NCBI GenBank assembly: GCA_003024985.2
Contig: PXIH01S0009468.1
Reading direction: 5' to 3' (one strand)
Length of the DNA: 13,774 bases
Source: Euperipatoides rowelli
Lineage: Eukaryota; Onychophora; Udeonychophora; Euonychophora; Peripatopsidae
Shown here: positions 1 to 9,160 of the stretch, one piece after another
How the letters are laid out: each line of letters begins with the position of its first letter
Numbering within the stretch: position 1 is the stretch's first letter
Notes under the pieces: generated by a model
The model's input: only the letters and a program-made list of their open reading frames with translations
Databases searched by the model: none
What the model was told of the DNA's origin: nothing
Translations under genes and position numbers: made by a program

Positions 1-430
1 TTTTAAAAATTGAATTGTAAATAACTTTTTTTTTTTTTAGTTTTTTTTTTTCTTATATCAAATTTTACTGTACTTGGACCACTGATACTTAGACTGATGG
101 GCATTCAGGAACAGGAAAAATATAAAGTCTTTTAACAATCAGTGGAAACCCTCGGTCTATTGGTACTCAGGAAAATGTCAAGGGCTTTGATTCAGGATTG
201 CATTACTGTGGATTGGTGTGACTTGCATTGAATATTTCTGCAATGGATTGGTCCATTTTGATCAGATCATCCTCTGCTTTTTGCGTGTAAGAATTTTGAC
301 TATTATTTCTACCAAAAATCTTGGGGAATAAATTGAAATAGGAAGCCGGCCATATCGCAACTGTTCGTTACTTGTAATTATTGGAAATGTTATGCGGCAA
401 TTAAAGTTAGAAGCTGGACTTGTCTCAGGC

Positions 431-640
431 TATTACTTTACTGTACAGCTACATTTTTCAAATTCTTGAGAGTACAGGGAGTGCTTGTTTATTCAATGAT
501 TTGCAGGATTCAACTCCAGGGAAAAAATATATCGGAAAGTCCTCATCTTACGCTACATCTATTACTGTGCAGCTACATTTTGATTATTTCTAAGTGTACA
601 GGAAATACCTGTTTATGCCACGAAATACAAGTTTCAACTC
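431..640. repeat. Diverged tandem duplication, period about 125 bp
   Basis: Two copies lie at about 431-516 and 560-640. The blocks align as CTGTACAGCTACATTTT (441-457) against CTGTGCAGCTACATTTT (565-581), 16 of 17 identical. A second block pairs 472-492 with 596-616, 17 of 21 identical. Both copies end in a TTCAACTC-like block (about 508-515 and 632-640). The order and spacing of these blocks are kept, which argues for an old duplication rather than chance. No function is apparent. The open frame at 594-869 begins inside the second copy and is probably spurious. Confidence 0.6.
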
Positions 641-858
641 AAATTATGAAAATCTATCATTTTTAATTTTAGAGAAGGGAAATAAAAGGATAATTTTTTT
701 ATTCGCTAATCTTTCTTTAGCAATCATATTACTCGCCCAAAGTTTTGACAAAGACAAAGTTGTTAAACCATACGATAGTTTTAATGCAAAAGCCAATGAT
801 ATGATTTTAACACCTTTTAAACCACTAAAAATAGGTTATTTTTTAAATGTTTTTTTTT

Positions 859-880
859 ATCTACAGTAATTACTGTAGAT
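859..880. repeat. Perfect 22-bp palindrome
   Basis: The half-site ATCTACAGTAA is followed immediately by its exact reverse complement with no spacer. It sits just after a T run. A related imperfect form, TTTTACAGTAATTCTACG, occurs near 1495-1512. It could be a dimeric protein-binding site, a small hairpin, or the fused ends of a tiny inverted-repeat element. The sequence does not decide between these. Confidence 0.85.
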
Positions 881-3099
881 TAAGGGGAAAAGCGATTAAA
901 GTTTGAGCCAATAATTCTCACATATTAGGCCAATTCTTAGAATTTGACCAAGTTCTTTAGAAGTAAAAAAAAGTTTGTAGGATTGCGTGCAACTTAGAGT
1001 AAACAAAAGAAACCCTCTCATTTCTTTCTGATGGAAAATAAAAGATATATGATTTTGAAGATCTTAATACAATGGAACAAAGGTTATAACTAGACTATGT
1101 ACTATTATTAATGGAAGGGGAGGAGAATCATCTGATATTATTTATTTTTGAAATTGTACAATTAAGATAATCTACAAATTTATTTTATTTATAAAACATT
1201 TGAATGATACAATCGAAAATAAAAATATCTTCTCAGCTGTATTACTGTATATTATAAATATCTAAATTTCTATTTACTTTTTAATTTCATAAATATTTTT
1301 TGGTATCTTTTTAGGATGGATGCAATTACACTTACTATCGTCTGACATGCCAAAATCGTCCAGTCATCCGATATGATTCCATCTAAACACTTTGTTCATC
1401 GTGGTTTCATATATTTTTAATTGTGAACATTTAAGAGATTTAAAACTTTTCATCAGTTAACAGAAGTTATATTTTTTGTAAGGATGTAGTTAATTTTACA
1501 GTAATTCTACGTGTACAGTTTATAGTATATTTATTAATTTGATTTGAATATATTTGAGATTTTACATATTGATTTTAAAACTGAAGTCACCTCTTGATGT
1601 TTCAGGACAGTATTACCGTATTTGAAAAGAAAAAATATTTTTTCTAGTGTAATAAATTTTAGTACTTATATTAAGTACAATAATAAAAAATCAAATTAGT
1701 TGATTCATTTTACTTTAACAATAGATTAACTTTTAGTCTACTCAAATGGGCAAGAGTTTACTTTCCAGATCACCCAAGATGGCCACCACAACTGATGTCA
1801 GAATATTAAATCTAGTGAATAAAGCACTGATGAAGGGGGTCTGTATTAAAGTTTTGCCAAAGTCTTAAAATTTGAAAGAGGTCACAAAACTATAAAATGT
1901 TATAACATGAAATTTTCTCTTCCATTTTCCCTTCAATGGGAATGTAATGATTTTCTGCTTAATAGCGTCCATTTTGGGGGGGCTCGGAATGAAAACTAGA
2001 AACATCAAATCATTTATCTTTACACAAATTTGATTTACATGTCTTTGGAATAACACAATTTTAGAATTCCTACCACTTGTCAAATTACACTAAATTATTT
2101 GAAATTACATGATTTGCAAAAAAAAAAAAAGATAAAATGATAACCTGTCAAAATGAAAAAAGTAATTAATAATAATCTTCTATGCTTTTGTTAATGTTGC
2201 GTTAGTCTCAGAGATTAATTCATTTATTTCACATTCTTTATGGTAATCTTTTTCTATGAATAAATGTTAATGCATGTCTATTAGCCTAAATTCAAATCCA
2301 GCGCTCCACTAATATCTACATCTTATTGGTGCTGTGTAATTTTTAGCAACAACCTAATAAGAGGCTAATAATAGTGAGTAGAATAAAGTAAATACTATTT
2401 TTGTTTTCATCACTTCCCCTAACCTTAGCATTTCTGTTATTCCCTATTGAAAATTTGTTTTACATGCTGATTTCTTAGACTTAACTGAATTGTCAAAATT
2501 ATTATATTATCAAAGAAAATTTTCCAACATATAGGCTAATAAGCAAAAAAAAAAAAATTTAAGGCAATATTTATGTCAAAAATTTAACTAGCACTAACCT
2601 CTCCATCAAATTCATGATTGACCTATCTTCACATACTGTATGCTATTTGATATAAAATAGAGATGTAAATGATCTCAAAATTTTGAAAAAAAACTCGTGG
2701 ACAACATTGTTCCCGAGTGTTTATTTCCCCCCCGATTACATTTGAGAAAAGTATATTATTTAATGTTTCATTAAATAAATGTAAAAATTTAAGTTAACAT
2801 TAGTCAAACTGATTTAAATTTATATTTTTACCCTCTGGTGAAAATAAAATGTTGTCTTATCTTTTTATTATTTTAATGATATCTATGATCATTAGTCTTA
2901 CATCTCTACCTGTATTCAAAAGGTCTGGAGTTACAGTATATTAAGATTTATATAGTAACATGTGAAAGCAGTATAAGGTGTGTTAAAATTATTTGAAAGT
3001 TTTGGTTACTATTCTTAATTACTTGTGATTATACTGTATCATCAAACAGGAAAAGCCCTAAATTTTGGCATAGCCTAAGTAGATTATGATTTTGGTATA

Positions 3100-3680
3100 A
3101 CCAGAAATGATGTCACCAATTACAATTTCATGCAAAAATCTTTCAACGGACACATTTTTTTTTCCTGCTACTGTTGACATAACTTCTTGTTACAATATGC
3201 AATATATATCATTATGAGTTTTTTTTTTTTTCATTTGGTGAAATAAATTCCGGTAATTCCCATAATGTAATTTACCCATAATGCATTATGTCAAATACAG
3301 GTTGTTCGCTATGGCATCATCATAGAAATTTATGAACATTTCTAAGTTTTCTTGAACATTTTTGAAGTTTCCTGAAAAAAAAAGGGGGGGGGGGGGCATA
3401 AATGCCTCTAGTCTACTGAAGAAGGGATGTAGCACAAAAAAAAAATTCAACAGGTGTGTATTTTTTTTTTGGTAAATGGTGATATCATTTCCAGTTATGG
3501 TATAACATATCTACCATTTTGAGGGTTTTTTTTCTGACAACTGGTGACATCATTTCTGATTATCCATTATTTTGAAAAGACCAGATCATGCAACTAGGTG
3601 ATATCACTTACACTTTTAGTACAGTATATGCATACATAAAGTGATGTAATCTAGGTGCATCAATATTTATTTTTATATCA
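3100..3680. other. Repeat-derived flank, no gene
   Basis: No coding sequence is seen. The segment has several TGACATCAT or GTGATATCA motifs (near 3109, 3480, 3544 and 3599) that also occur in the repeat units further right. The stretch TGGCATCATCATAGAAATTTATG (about 3312-3334) resembles the unit sequence at about 4104-4123. A run of 13 G followed by CATAAATGCCT (3384-3406) resembles the G-run and CATAAGCCT at 4865-4883 inside the right inverted-repeat arm. A short 20-bp tandem repeat beginning GAACATTT lies at 3333-3375. This looks like eroded sequence of the same repeat families. Confidence 0.45.
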
Positions 3681-3690
3681 CTTGTGCCCA

Positions 3691-3992
3691 GGCCCCCACA
3701 TCCTAATCAGGGCTCCAGATCTAATAATCCAGGTGGGGGCCCTTCTATATTTTTGATAATCTTTGTTATTACAGGGTCCTTTGTTCTTGAAGATTTGATA
3801 AGCTTTTTTTTTTTTTTTTGTATGTATGTACATTTTATTTACCTTTGCTGGTCATACGGGTCCCTTATACAGGCTTATCCCCCCCCCCTCTCATCAACCC
3901 TGGTGTAACTATTTAGCTTCTTATGAGGTTATTCATACACGGGTCAGCCTGAAACTACATCCCCAACCAACCTCTTCTATCTGGGAGCCCTG
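3691..3992 (+). repeat. Left arm of a large inverted repeat
   Basis: This arm is the reverse complement, with gaps, of 4775-5144. The outer edge is a perfect 17-bp match: GGCCCCCACATCCTAAT at 3691-3707 against 5128-5144. Inside the arm, shared blocks in the same order include TTTGATAAGCTT followed by a T run, TTTACCTTTG, a GGGTCCCTTAT-type block, CAGGCTTATCCCCC, and ACTACATCCCC. The arm also has an internal 42-bp spacing between GATAAT (3755) and GATAAGC (3797), matched in the other arm. The open frames at 3684-3908 and 3826-4044 run through it but are low complexity. A foldback-type or non-autonomous DNA element is the likeliest origin. Confidence 0.75.
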
Positions 3993-4015
3993 CATGTGCC
4001 TAATATCCGGATGTA

Positions 4016-4540
4016 ACATCTTGATATGCAGAATGACAAGCTAAACATATATACACGTATATATTTCATTTTACTGATTTTACTGATCTGTAAAACCCGA
4101 ATGTGTCATCATAGAGACTTATGCTTTAGGAACTAGCTAGACCCCAAAAGTGACATCATGTATACAAATTTGGTGGTGGCCCTGCATTACATACACTATT
4201 AAAACACATTAAGCTCCTTCATCACACGTATACCCATCATGCTTCATTCATTTGGTGGGTGTGATATGATTAAGATGTGTAGAATGATGTGTGAAATATG
4301 GTACTTAAAAAAATTTCATTTTTACCAATTGTAAAACAAGAATGAGATGTCAACAGAGGCTAGCAATTTGGGAACTATATAGAATACCTCTATGATGTCA
4401 CATGTAGCACTGTGATGTCATTAAGATGTGCAGAACAAGAAAAAACTTGTAATTTTTTTTAGTTTTTTTTTTTTGGCGATTTTTGTTGATCTGTAAAACC
4501 TGAATGTGGCGTTACAGGAACTTATTATTTCTAATGCATT
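4016..4540 (+). repeat. Three diverged ~150-bp units with TGACATCA motifs
   Basis: Units begin near 4016, 4265 and 4415. The clearest match is GATCTGTAAAACCCGAATGTG at 4085-4105 against 4488-4508, 20 of 21 identical. Unit starts share ATTAAGATGTGTAGAA at 4269-4284 and ATTAAGATGTGCAGAA at 4420-4435, 15 of 16 identical. Units then carry a cATAGAGaCTTAT-like block and GGAACTA, and the first two end near a TGACATCA-type motif (4151 and in reverse at 4394). No reading frame is kept between units. This is a non-coding degenerate tandem family interrupted by one copy of the 76-bp direct repeat. Confidence 0.65.
4178..4253 (+). repeat. 76-bp direct repeat, copy 1
   Basis: Begins GGCCCTGCATTACATACACT and ends TTCATTCATTT. 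It matches 5141-5216 with one difference that I can see (G at 4241, A at 5204). Such identity stands out because all neighbouring repeats are strongly diverged, so this copy is likely a recent duplication or a product of gene conversion. It contains CTCCTTCATCACAC, a 14-mer also found in the minisatellite at 7387-7400. Confidence 0.9.
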
Positions 4541-4559
4541 TTAAATTCAAAGTGATTGA

Positions 4560-4770
4560 CGGTGTTATAGAGAGGGAAATGGGTATGGATGGAGAAATAG
4601 CCAAAAAAATTTCCAGATATATAAAATTGTGCAAAGTTTGAACTTTGTTTTTAAGCTGTAAATGGATATACAGTACATACTTACCGTCACACTAACATTA
4701 CCTATACTTATTCATCATTTACATACTAACTTTTAAATATTTGAAAGTTTAAAAAAAATATACATTCATA
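4560..4770 (+). repeat. Degenerate repeat unit, family member A
   Basis: Blocks here recur in order further right: AAATAGCCAAAAAAATTTCCAG, then ATATAAAATTGTGCAAAGTT, then TTTTTAAGCTGTAAA, then CACACTAACATTACC, then TTCATCATTTACA. Comparable series are seen near 5260-5400 and 5580-5860. The unit is non-coding. It sits immediately before the right arm of the inverted repeat. Confidence 0.5.
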
Positions 4771-4774
4771 CCAC

Positions 4775-5144
4775 CAGGGTCACCAGATGGGGTTGTAGTC
4801 CCAGGGCCAGTGGGGCCCATGTATAACAAACTCGATAAGAAACTACAAGTAACTGGGGTGATGAGGGGGGGGGGGGCATAAGCCTGGATAAGGGTCCTAT
4901 AAGCCCAGGTAAATGTCCATACAATAAAAAAAAAAGTTTATCAAATTTTTACACACAAGGGGTGTTATAGGCCTGGGAAAGGGGCCCCGCAGGTCCGTCA
5001 AAGGTAAAGAAAACATCCAGACAAAAAAAAGAAGCTTATCAGATCTTCACGAATAGGGAGCTCCAGAACAAAAAAACTTATCTAAAATATGTAAGGGCCC
5101 CGTCTGGATTTCCATCCCAGGTCCCCAATTAGGATGTGGGGGCC
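4775..5144 (-). repeat. Right arm of the large inverted repeat
   Basis: Reverse complement of 3691-3992 and about 70 bp longer. The extra length is explained by internal repetition: A runs followed by a TTATC-type end occur at 4942, 5040 and 5082, spacings of 98 and 42 bp, so this arm holds about two and a half copies of a shorter module. It also contains a 12-base G run (4865-4876). Its outer edge overlaps the start of the second copy of the 76-bp direct repeat at GGCC (5141-5144). No coding potential was recognised. The spacer between arms is about 780 bp. Confidence 0.75.
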
Positions 5145-5216
5145 CTGCATTACATACACTATTAAAACACATTAAGCTCCTTCATCACACGTATACCCAT
5201 CATACTTCATTCATTT
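5141..5216 (+). repeat. 76-bp direct repeat, copy 2
   Basis: Near-identical to 4178-4253 and in the same orientation, 963 bp apart start to start. It begins exactly where the right inverted-repeat arm ends. This placement suggests either a duplication caused by insertion or repair, or that the two repeats belong to one composite element. Confidence 0.9.
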
Positions 5217-5900
5217 CCATTGCAGGGAAATTTAAAACAACATACTTATTGTACATTCGAACACACTATCCTTACTTTGCTCATCCTTCACATTTTATGA
5301 TGTATACAAATTTTTGAAATTTAAAGAAAGGTAGGAAAAACCTATCAGGAGAGGTGGCTAAAACAAAGTTGCCAAAAAATTTCAGGGATAATATAAAGTG
5401 ATGATTAAAATTTTAATACCCAATCTCTGAAAAAAATTTAGGCAACTCTGGGAAATTCTTAAAAACCCAATGATGTTCTGCACCTTTCAAATTTTAATCA
5501 TGAAAGTTTTGTTATTTGTAAATCTTTTGATCTTAAGTTATAAACATTAATTTCATAACGATTATAATAAGTGTTAATTGTAGAATAAAGTTTCCCAAAT
5601 TCTAGTCAGGAATGATAAAAATTATATGCAAAGTTTTAAGTTGTAGAACTTTTGATTCTTAAATCCTAAACAGACTTACAGGTGTATATGAACAGACTAA
5701 TATCACTGTGCTACTTCATGCACTTCATGATGAAGGAAAAAATTTAAAAATTCAAGGAGGAGACGGGAATATAGAAGGGAAATAAAGTTGCCCAAATCCT
5801 TCAAGAAGCATATAAAATTACTGTATGTGTGAAGTTAGAATTCTTAAGTTATAAAAAGAATTTCCCCTGAAGGTAGAGTGGGAATTAATAGGAGTGGACT
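5217..5900 (+). repeat. Degenerate ~200-bp repeat units, no gene
   Basis: Recurring blocks appear in the same order. AAAGTTGCCAAAAAATTTCA (about 5366), AAAGTTTCCCAAATTC (about 5588) and AAAGTTGCCCAAATCCTTCA (about 5785) are each followed by an ATATAAA or ATATGCAAAG block, then TTCTTAAGTTATAAA-type sequence (about 5531, 5658, 5834). At 5261-5292 lies a stretch very close to the minisatellite unit of 6440-7884. Frames between copies are not conserved, so coding is unlikely. Confidence 0.5.
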
Positions 5901-6439
5901 GGGTAAAATATTATTTAAGATATTTTCAGAGATGGTATTAAAAAGTATTTTAGGCAAATCATATTTGCTTTGTAAAAAAAAAAAGTTCAACACTTTAGGC
6001 CTAACCAATTTCCAAACAGAAAACCACTACTGTTTAAACTATTTATATTATTTCTAAAATAGCATCTATCTACCCTATCTCAGATATGGTAAATTGATTA
6101 TGCAACTATATAATACAAATAACTTTTGTAAATGAGTCGAAAGTAAAGCTTTATGAAAGTTTATCCAATTAAAGGCTATGAATGGTCTACAGGCTTGCTA
6201 CTATAGCGTACCTTAATAACTGGCATCATTCACCAATCCGCCGTAATTTGAGATCTATATATCATTTAACATCTTCACCCTTGATTGTTATATCCTTATA
6301 AAGTCAACAAATTAGAACCTTGAAAAACAGAGTTCAAAATTAACATTATTAATCCCTTCAAAACTAGGTACTTTACGAGAGTTGATGATCAGTCGCCATT
6401 TTTGGCACAACTCAAGTTATAAATGTGCATAGTGTCTAC
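5901..6439. other. AT-rich spacer, no gene seen
   Basis: No open frame with recognisable content, no inverted or tandem repeat beyond short A and T runs, and no RNA gene. It separates the degenerate repeat block from the minisatellite. Nothing here supports a feature call. Confidence 0.5.
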
Positions 6440-7884
6440 AAGCATACAATCCTTGCTTTATTCCATCACACAAATACTATCCTTGGTTTACTTCATCGCA
6501 CAAACACTATCCTGGATTTACTTCTTCATCACAAACGTTCCTTGTTTTTCTCCACACAAATACTAACTTTGCTTTAGGCTACTCCATTGCACAAACACCC
6601 ATTGCTTCATTCCTTACTCCATCACACAAATACTATCCTTGCTTCACACCATCACAAAAACATGATTGATTTATTCCTTCATAGCAGAAACTAGCCTTGC
6701 TTCACTACTTCATTACATAAACACTATCATTGCTTTACTCCATTTCAAAAACACTATCCTTAATTTACTCCTTCATAGCACAAACACTAACCTTACTTTA
6801 CTCCATTGCACAAACACTATCAATTGCTTTACTCTAACACACAAACTCTATCATTGCTTTACTCCTTTATCACACATACACTATTCTTGCTTTACTCCAT
6901 CACACAATCATTGCTTTACTATATCACACAAACAGTCCTTTATTCATTCATTACACAACACTCCTTGCTTTATTCCATCACAAACAATATCCTTGCTTTA
7001 CTACATCACACAAACAGTTCTTTATTCTTTCATCACACAAACACACTTTTACTTTACTCTTTCATCACACAAATGCTCCTTTGTTTACTCATTCATCACA
7101 CAAATACTCCTTGCTTTGCTCTTTCATCATACAAACACTACTTGCTTTACTCAAACACTATCCTTGCTTTATTCCCATAAAATACACAATCCTTGCTTTA
7201 ACCCTTCATCACACAATATCCTTGTTTTACTCCATTGCACAAACTCATCATAAATCACTCCTTTCTTTACTCATTAATCACACAAACATTGTTTTGCTCC
7301 TTCATTACACACACACCTTGCTTTACTCCATCACTTAAACAATATCCTTGCTTTACTACTTCATCACCCAAACATTCCTTGCTTTACTCCTTCATCACAC
7401 AAACATTCATTGCTTTGCTCATTCAGCACACAAACACTCCTTGTCTTATTCTTCATCACACAAACACTTATTGCTTTACTTCACACAATCACTTCATTCA
7501 TCATACAAACAGTTATTGCTTTACTCATTCATCAAACAAACACTATCCTTTCTTTACTCCACACAAAAAATATCTTTGCTTTACTCCATCATCACAAAAA
7601 CTGTCCATTTCACAAACAATATACTTGTTTTACTCCATTACACAAACACTCCTTGCATTACTCCTCAATCACCCAAACACTATCATTATGTTACTCTTCA
7701 TCGCACAAACAATGTCCTTGCTTTACCCTTTCATTGCACAAATAATATCCTTGCTTTATCCCTTCATTACACAAAACATCCTTGCTTTAACCCTTCATTG
7801 CACAATGTCCTTGCTTTAACCCTTCATTGCAACATTATCCTTGCTTTAACCCTTCATTGCACAAACAATATCCTCGCTTTAAAT
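6440..7884 (+). repeat. Minisatellite, ~31-33-bp unit, about 45 copies
   Basis: The unit reads roughly CTTGCTTTACTCC, then TTCATCACACAAACACTATC, with copies varying by about 27-36 bp. Left copies are the most diverged. The last four or five units (about 7745-7876) share a distinct variant, CTTGCTTTAACCCTTCATTG, and resemble each other more than the rest, as expected if the array has most recently grown at its right end. The unit lacks most stop triplets and is often a multiple of three long, so long open frames appear in several overlapping frames on the plus strand (6666-7253, 6806-7180, 7081-7338, 7235-7819, 7348-7893, 7410-7745). These give low-complexity peptides rich in S, L, T, H and F and are not credible genes. 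Confidence 0.95.
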
Positions 7885-7914
7885 CAAGGATAGTGTTTGT
7901 GCAATGAGGGTTAA
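7846..7914. repeat. Terminal inverted unit forming a TTAA-bounded hairpin
   Basis: The last array unit (7846-7876, starting TTAACCCTTCATTGCACAAA) is followed after an 8-base loop by its near-perfect reverse complement (7885-7914, ending GAGGGTTAA). Over about 30 bp there is one single-base gap and two mismatches. It is the only unit I find in reverse orientation. The following bases extend to GGGTTAACCC (7908-7917), itself a perfect palindrome. Confidence 0.9.
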
Positions 7915-8130
7915 CCCCTTCCCATCCGATGTAAATGTTAGTATTGTGCCCATTTATCTCCACTATTTTGATTATTTTAATCTATATTGTTAATGTCTTC
8001 TAAAAATATTTGTAAGGACGTCGGATTTGTAAGGACTACAAAAAAAAAAGAAAATAACATTGAATATAGGAGTGCAAACAGGGTCTGTCCGAGTCAAACT
8101 CGGCAAGAGGCAGCGCGAGGCAGACAAAAA
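7911..8130. other. Short-motif-rich segment after the array, possible transposon end
   Basis: The segment opens TTAACCCCTTCCCATCCGATG, reminiscent of TTAA-flanked ends of piggyBac-type elements, but I find no matching opposite end. ATCCGATGT (7924-7932) is mirrored by ACGTCGGAT (8018-8026), 8 of 9 complementary. TTTGTAAGGAC occurs twice, at 8009-8019 and 8026-8036. The small hairpin CCGAG-TCAAA-CTCGG lies at 8089-8103, in a patch richer in G and C than its surroundings (about 8080-8145). No transposase is present. Confidence 0.35.
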
Positions 8131-8459
8131 GGTCTCGTATAAACGCCTTAGAAAGGAGTGATGACTTTTTTTAAAAAATTTTGTTTAAATTATATTTAAA
8201 ATTGTGTTCATCCTAAAAAGTTTTAAAACACCTAATAGCTTGTTTTATTTTTTGAAAAATCTAAAATATTTATTTACTCCTTTTCTCGCAAAAAAAAATC
8301 TTTATTTATATTGTTAACAATTATCTACCTCTTGCCTGATTACTTTCTTTGTTAAAAAAAATAATAAAATATCCACCATCTAGTCGCAATATCACCCGTA
8401 CTCGACTATACTGTTCATCACCATTTGTTTCACTTAAATACTTTCCATTCCATTTAATA
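8131..8459. other. AT-rich spacer, no gene seen
   Basis: AT-rich sequence with A and T runs. A 68-codon open frame starts at 8349 and ends at 8555. It has no recognisable domain and runs into the hAT-like GC-rich block, so I do not call it a gene. Confidence 0.5.
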
Positions 8460-9160
8460 CAACATACGGCCCGCGGGCCAGATCCGGCCCGCCGCATCAG
8501 TTTATGTAGCCTGCGATCAATCGTAAATTTAAAAAGTTTAAGCTGTTATCATTAAAGCGGCAAATTTTATGTAAATTTTTTTATTATCTTTGCTATATTT
8601 TAAATGATTACACACTTTATATAGTATGCAGTAATTATACATATTAATATATTGTGTCTTTCCCGGAATAAATAAAATTAATAAAGAATAATTAATAAAA
8701 CAAAGTTAAGTAAATTGGATAAAGTAAATCAAACGAAGTGGTCAAGTGGTGTATAATTGAAATGAAAGGCAATAAACATTCATCTGTCAGACAAGATCTC
8801 GTAATGTTTTTTTTTAATAGCATTTAATGTTATTGATCTTTGAACAAAGATATTGTAAAGAAATTACAAATGTTGAAAAATTCTGCAAATCAAATCATCT
8901 TTATAATAATAAACTACCAAATGTTTGTACTCCCCCCCCCCCCCTTTAAGAAAATTATAGCAGAGCTTCTTAATCAAAGTACTTTTTATTATTTTTAACA
9001 AATAGTTTATTATTTGGTGTCATTTTCGGCTGTCCTTGGTAATCATTTTCAAATGAGCTCTTTATTTTAATGTCCCTCCCATGCTTTATTTGAGAAGAGA
9101 ACTTATAAACTATTGGTTTGATTATCCAGAAATACATTTAAAAAAAAACAAAAAAACAGA

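Larger units (their letters stand above)
1..3100. other. AT-rich non-coding DNA, no gene recognised
   Basis: This stretch is AT-rich with many A and T runs. Short open frames occur at 466-666, 594-869 and 1865-2083 (minus). None has a recognisable domain, and their composition follows the surrounding AT-rich DNA. I see no conserved protein, RNA gene or complete mobile element. The structures I could find are a diverged tandem duplication and one palindrome, listed separately. The motif TACTGTA or its complement TACAGTA recurs, for example near 67, 440, 1245, 2935 and 3030. Introns or intergenic DNA would look the same. Confidence 0.6.

Noticed and set aside
594-869. 91-codon open frame
   Set aside because: No domain, AT-driven composition, and it begins inside a diverged tandem duplication.
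1865-2083. 72-codon minus-strand open frame
   Set aside because: No recognisable motif; within the length range expected by chance in this sequence.
3684-4044. Two short plus-strand open frames in the left inverted-repeat arm
   Set aside because: They cross poly-T and poly-C runs, and the matching arm at 4775-5144 does not keep the frames.
6666-7253. 195-codon open frame and its overlapping neighbours as repeat-protein genes
   Set aside because: They lie wholly in the minisatellite, are open in several registers at once, and give low-complexity peptides with no signal or domain. The copies vary in length without respect for a frame.
6440-7884. CRISPR-like array
   Set aside because: Units are contiguous and diverged, without unique spacers between identical repeats, and the window is eukaryotic in character.
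8961-8979. CAGAGCTTCTTAATCAAAG as a hAT terminal repeat
   Set aside because: It resembles CAGNGGTTCTTAACC, but I found no inverted partner and no 8-bp target duplication.
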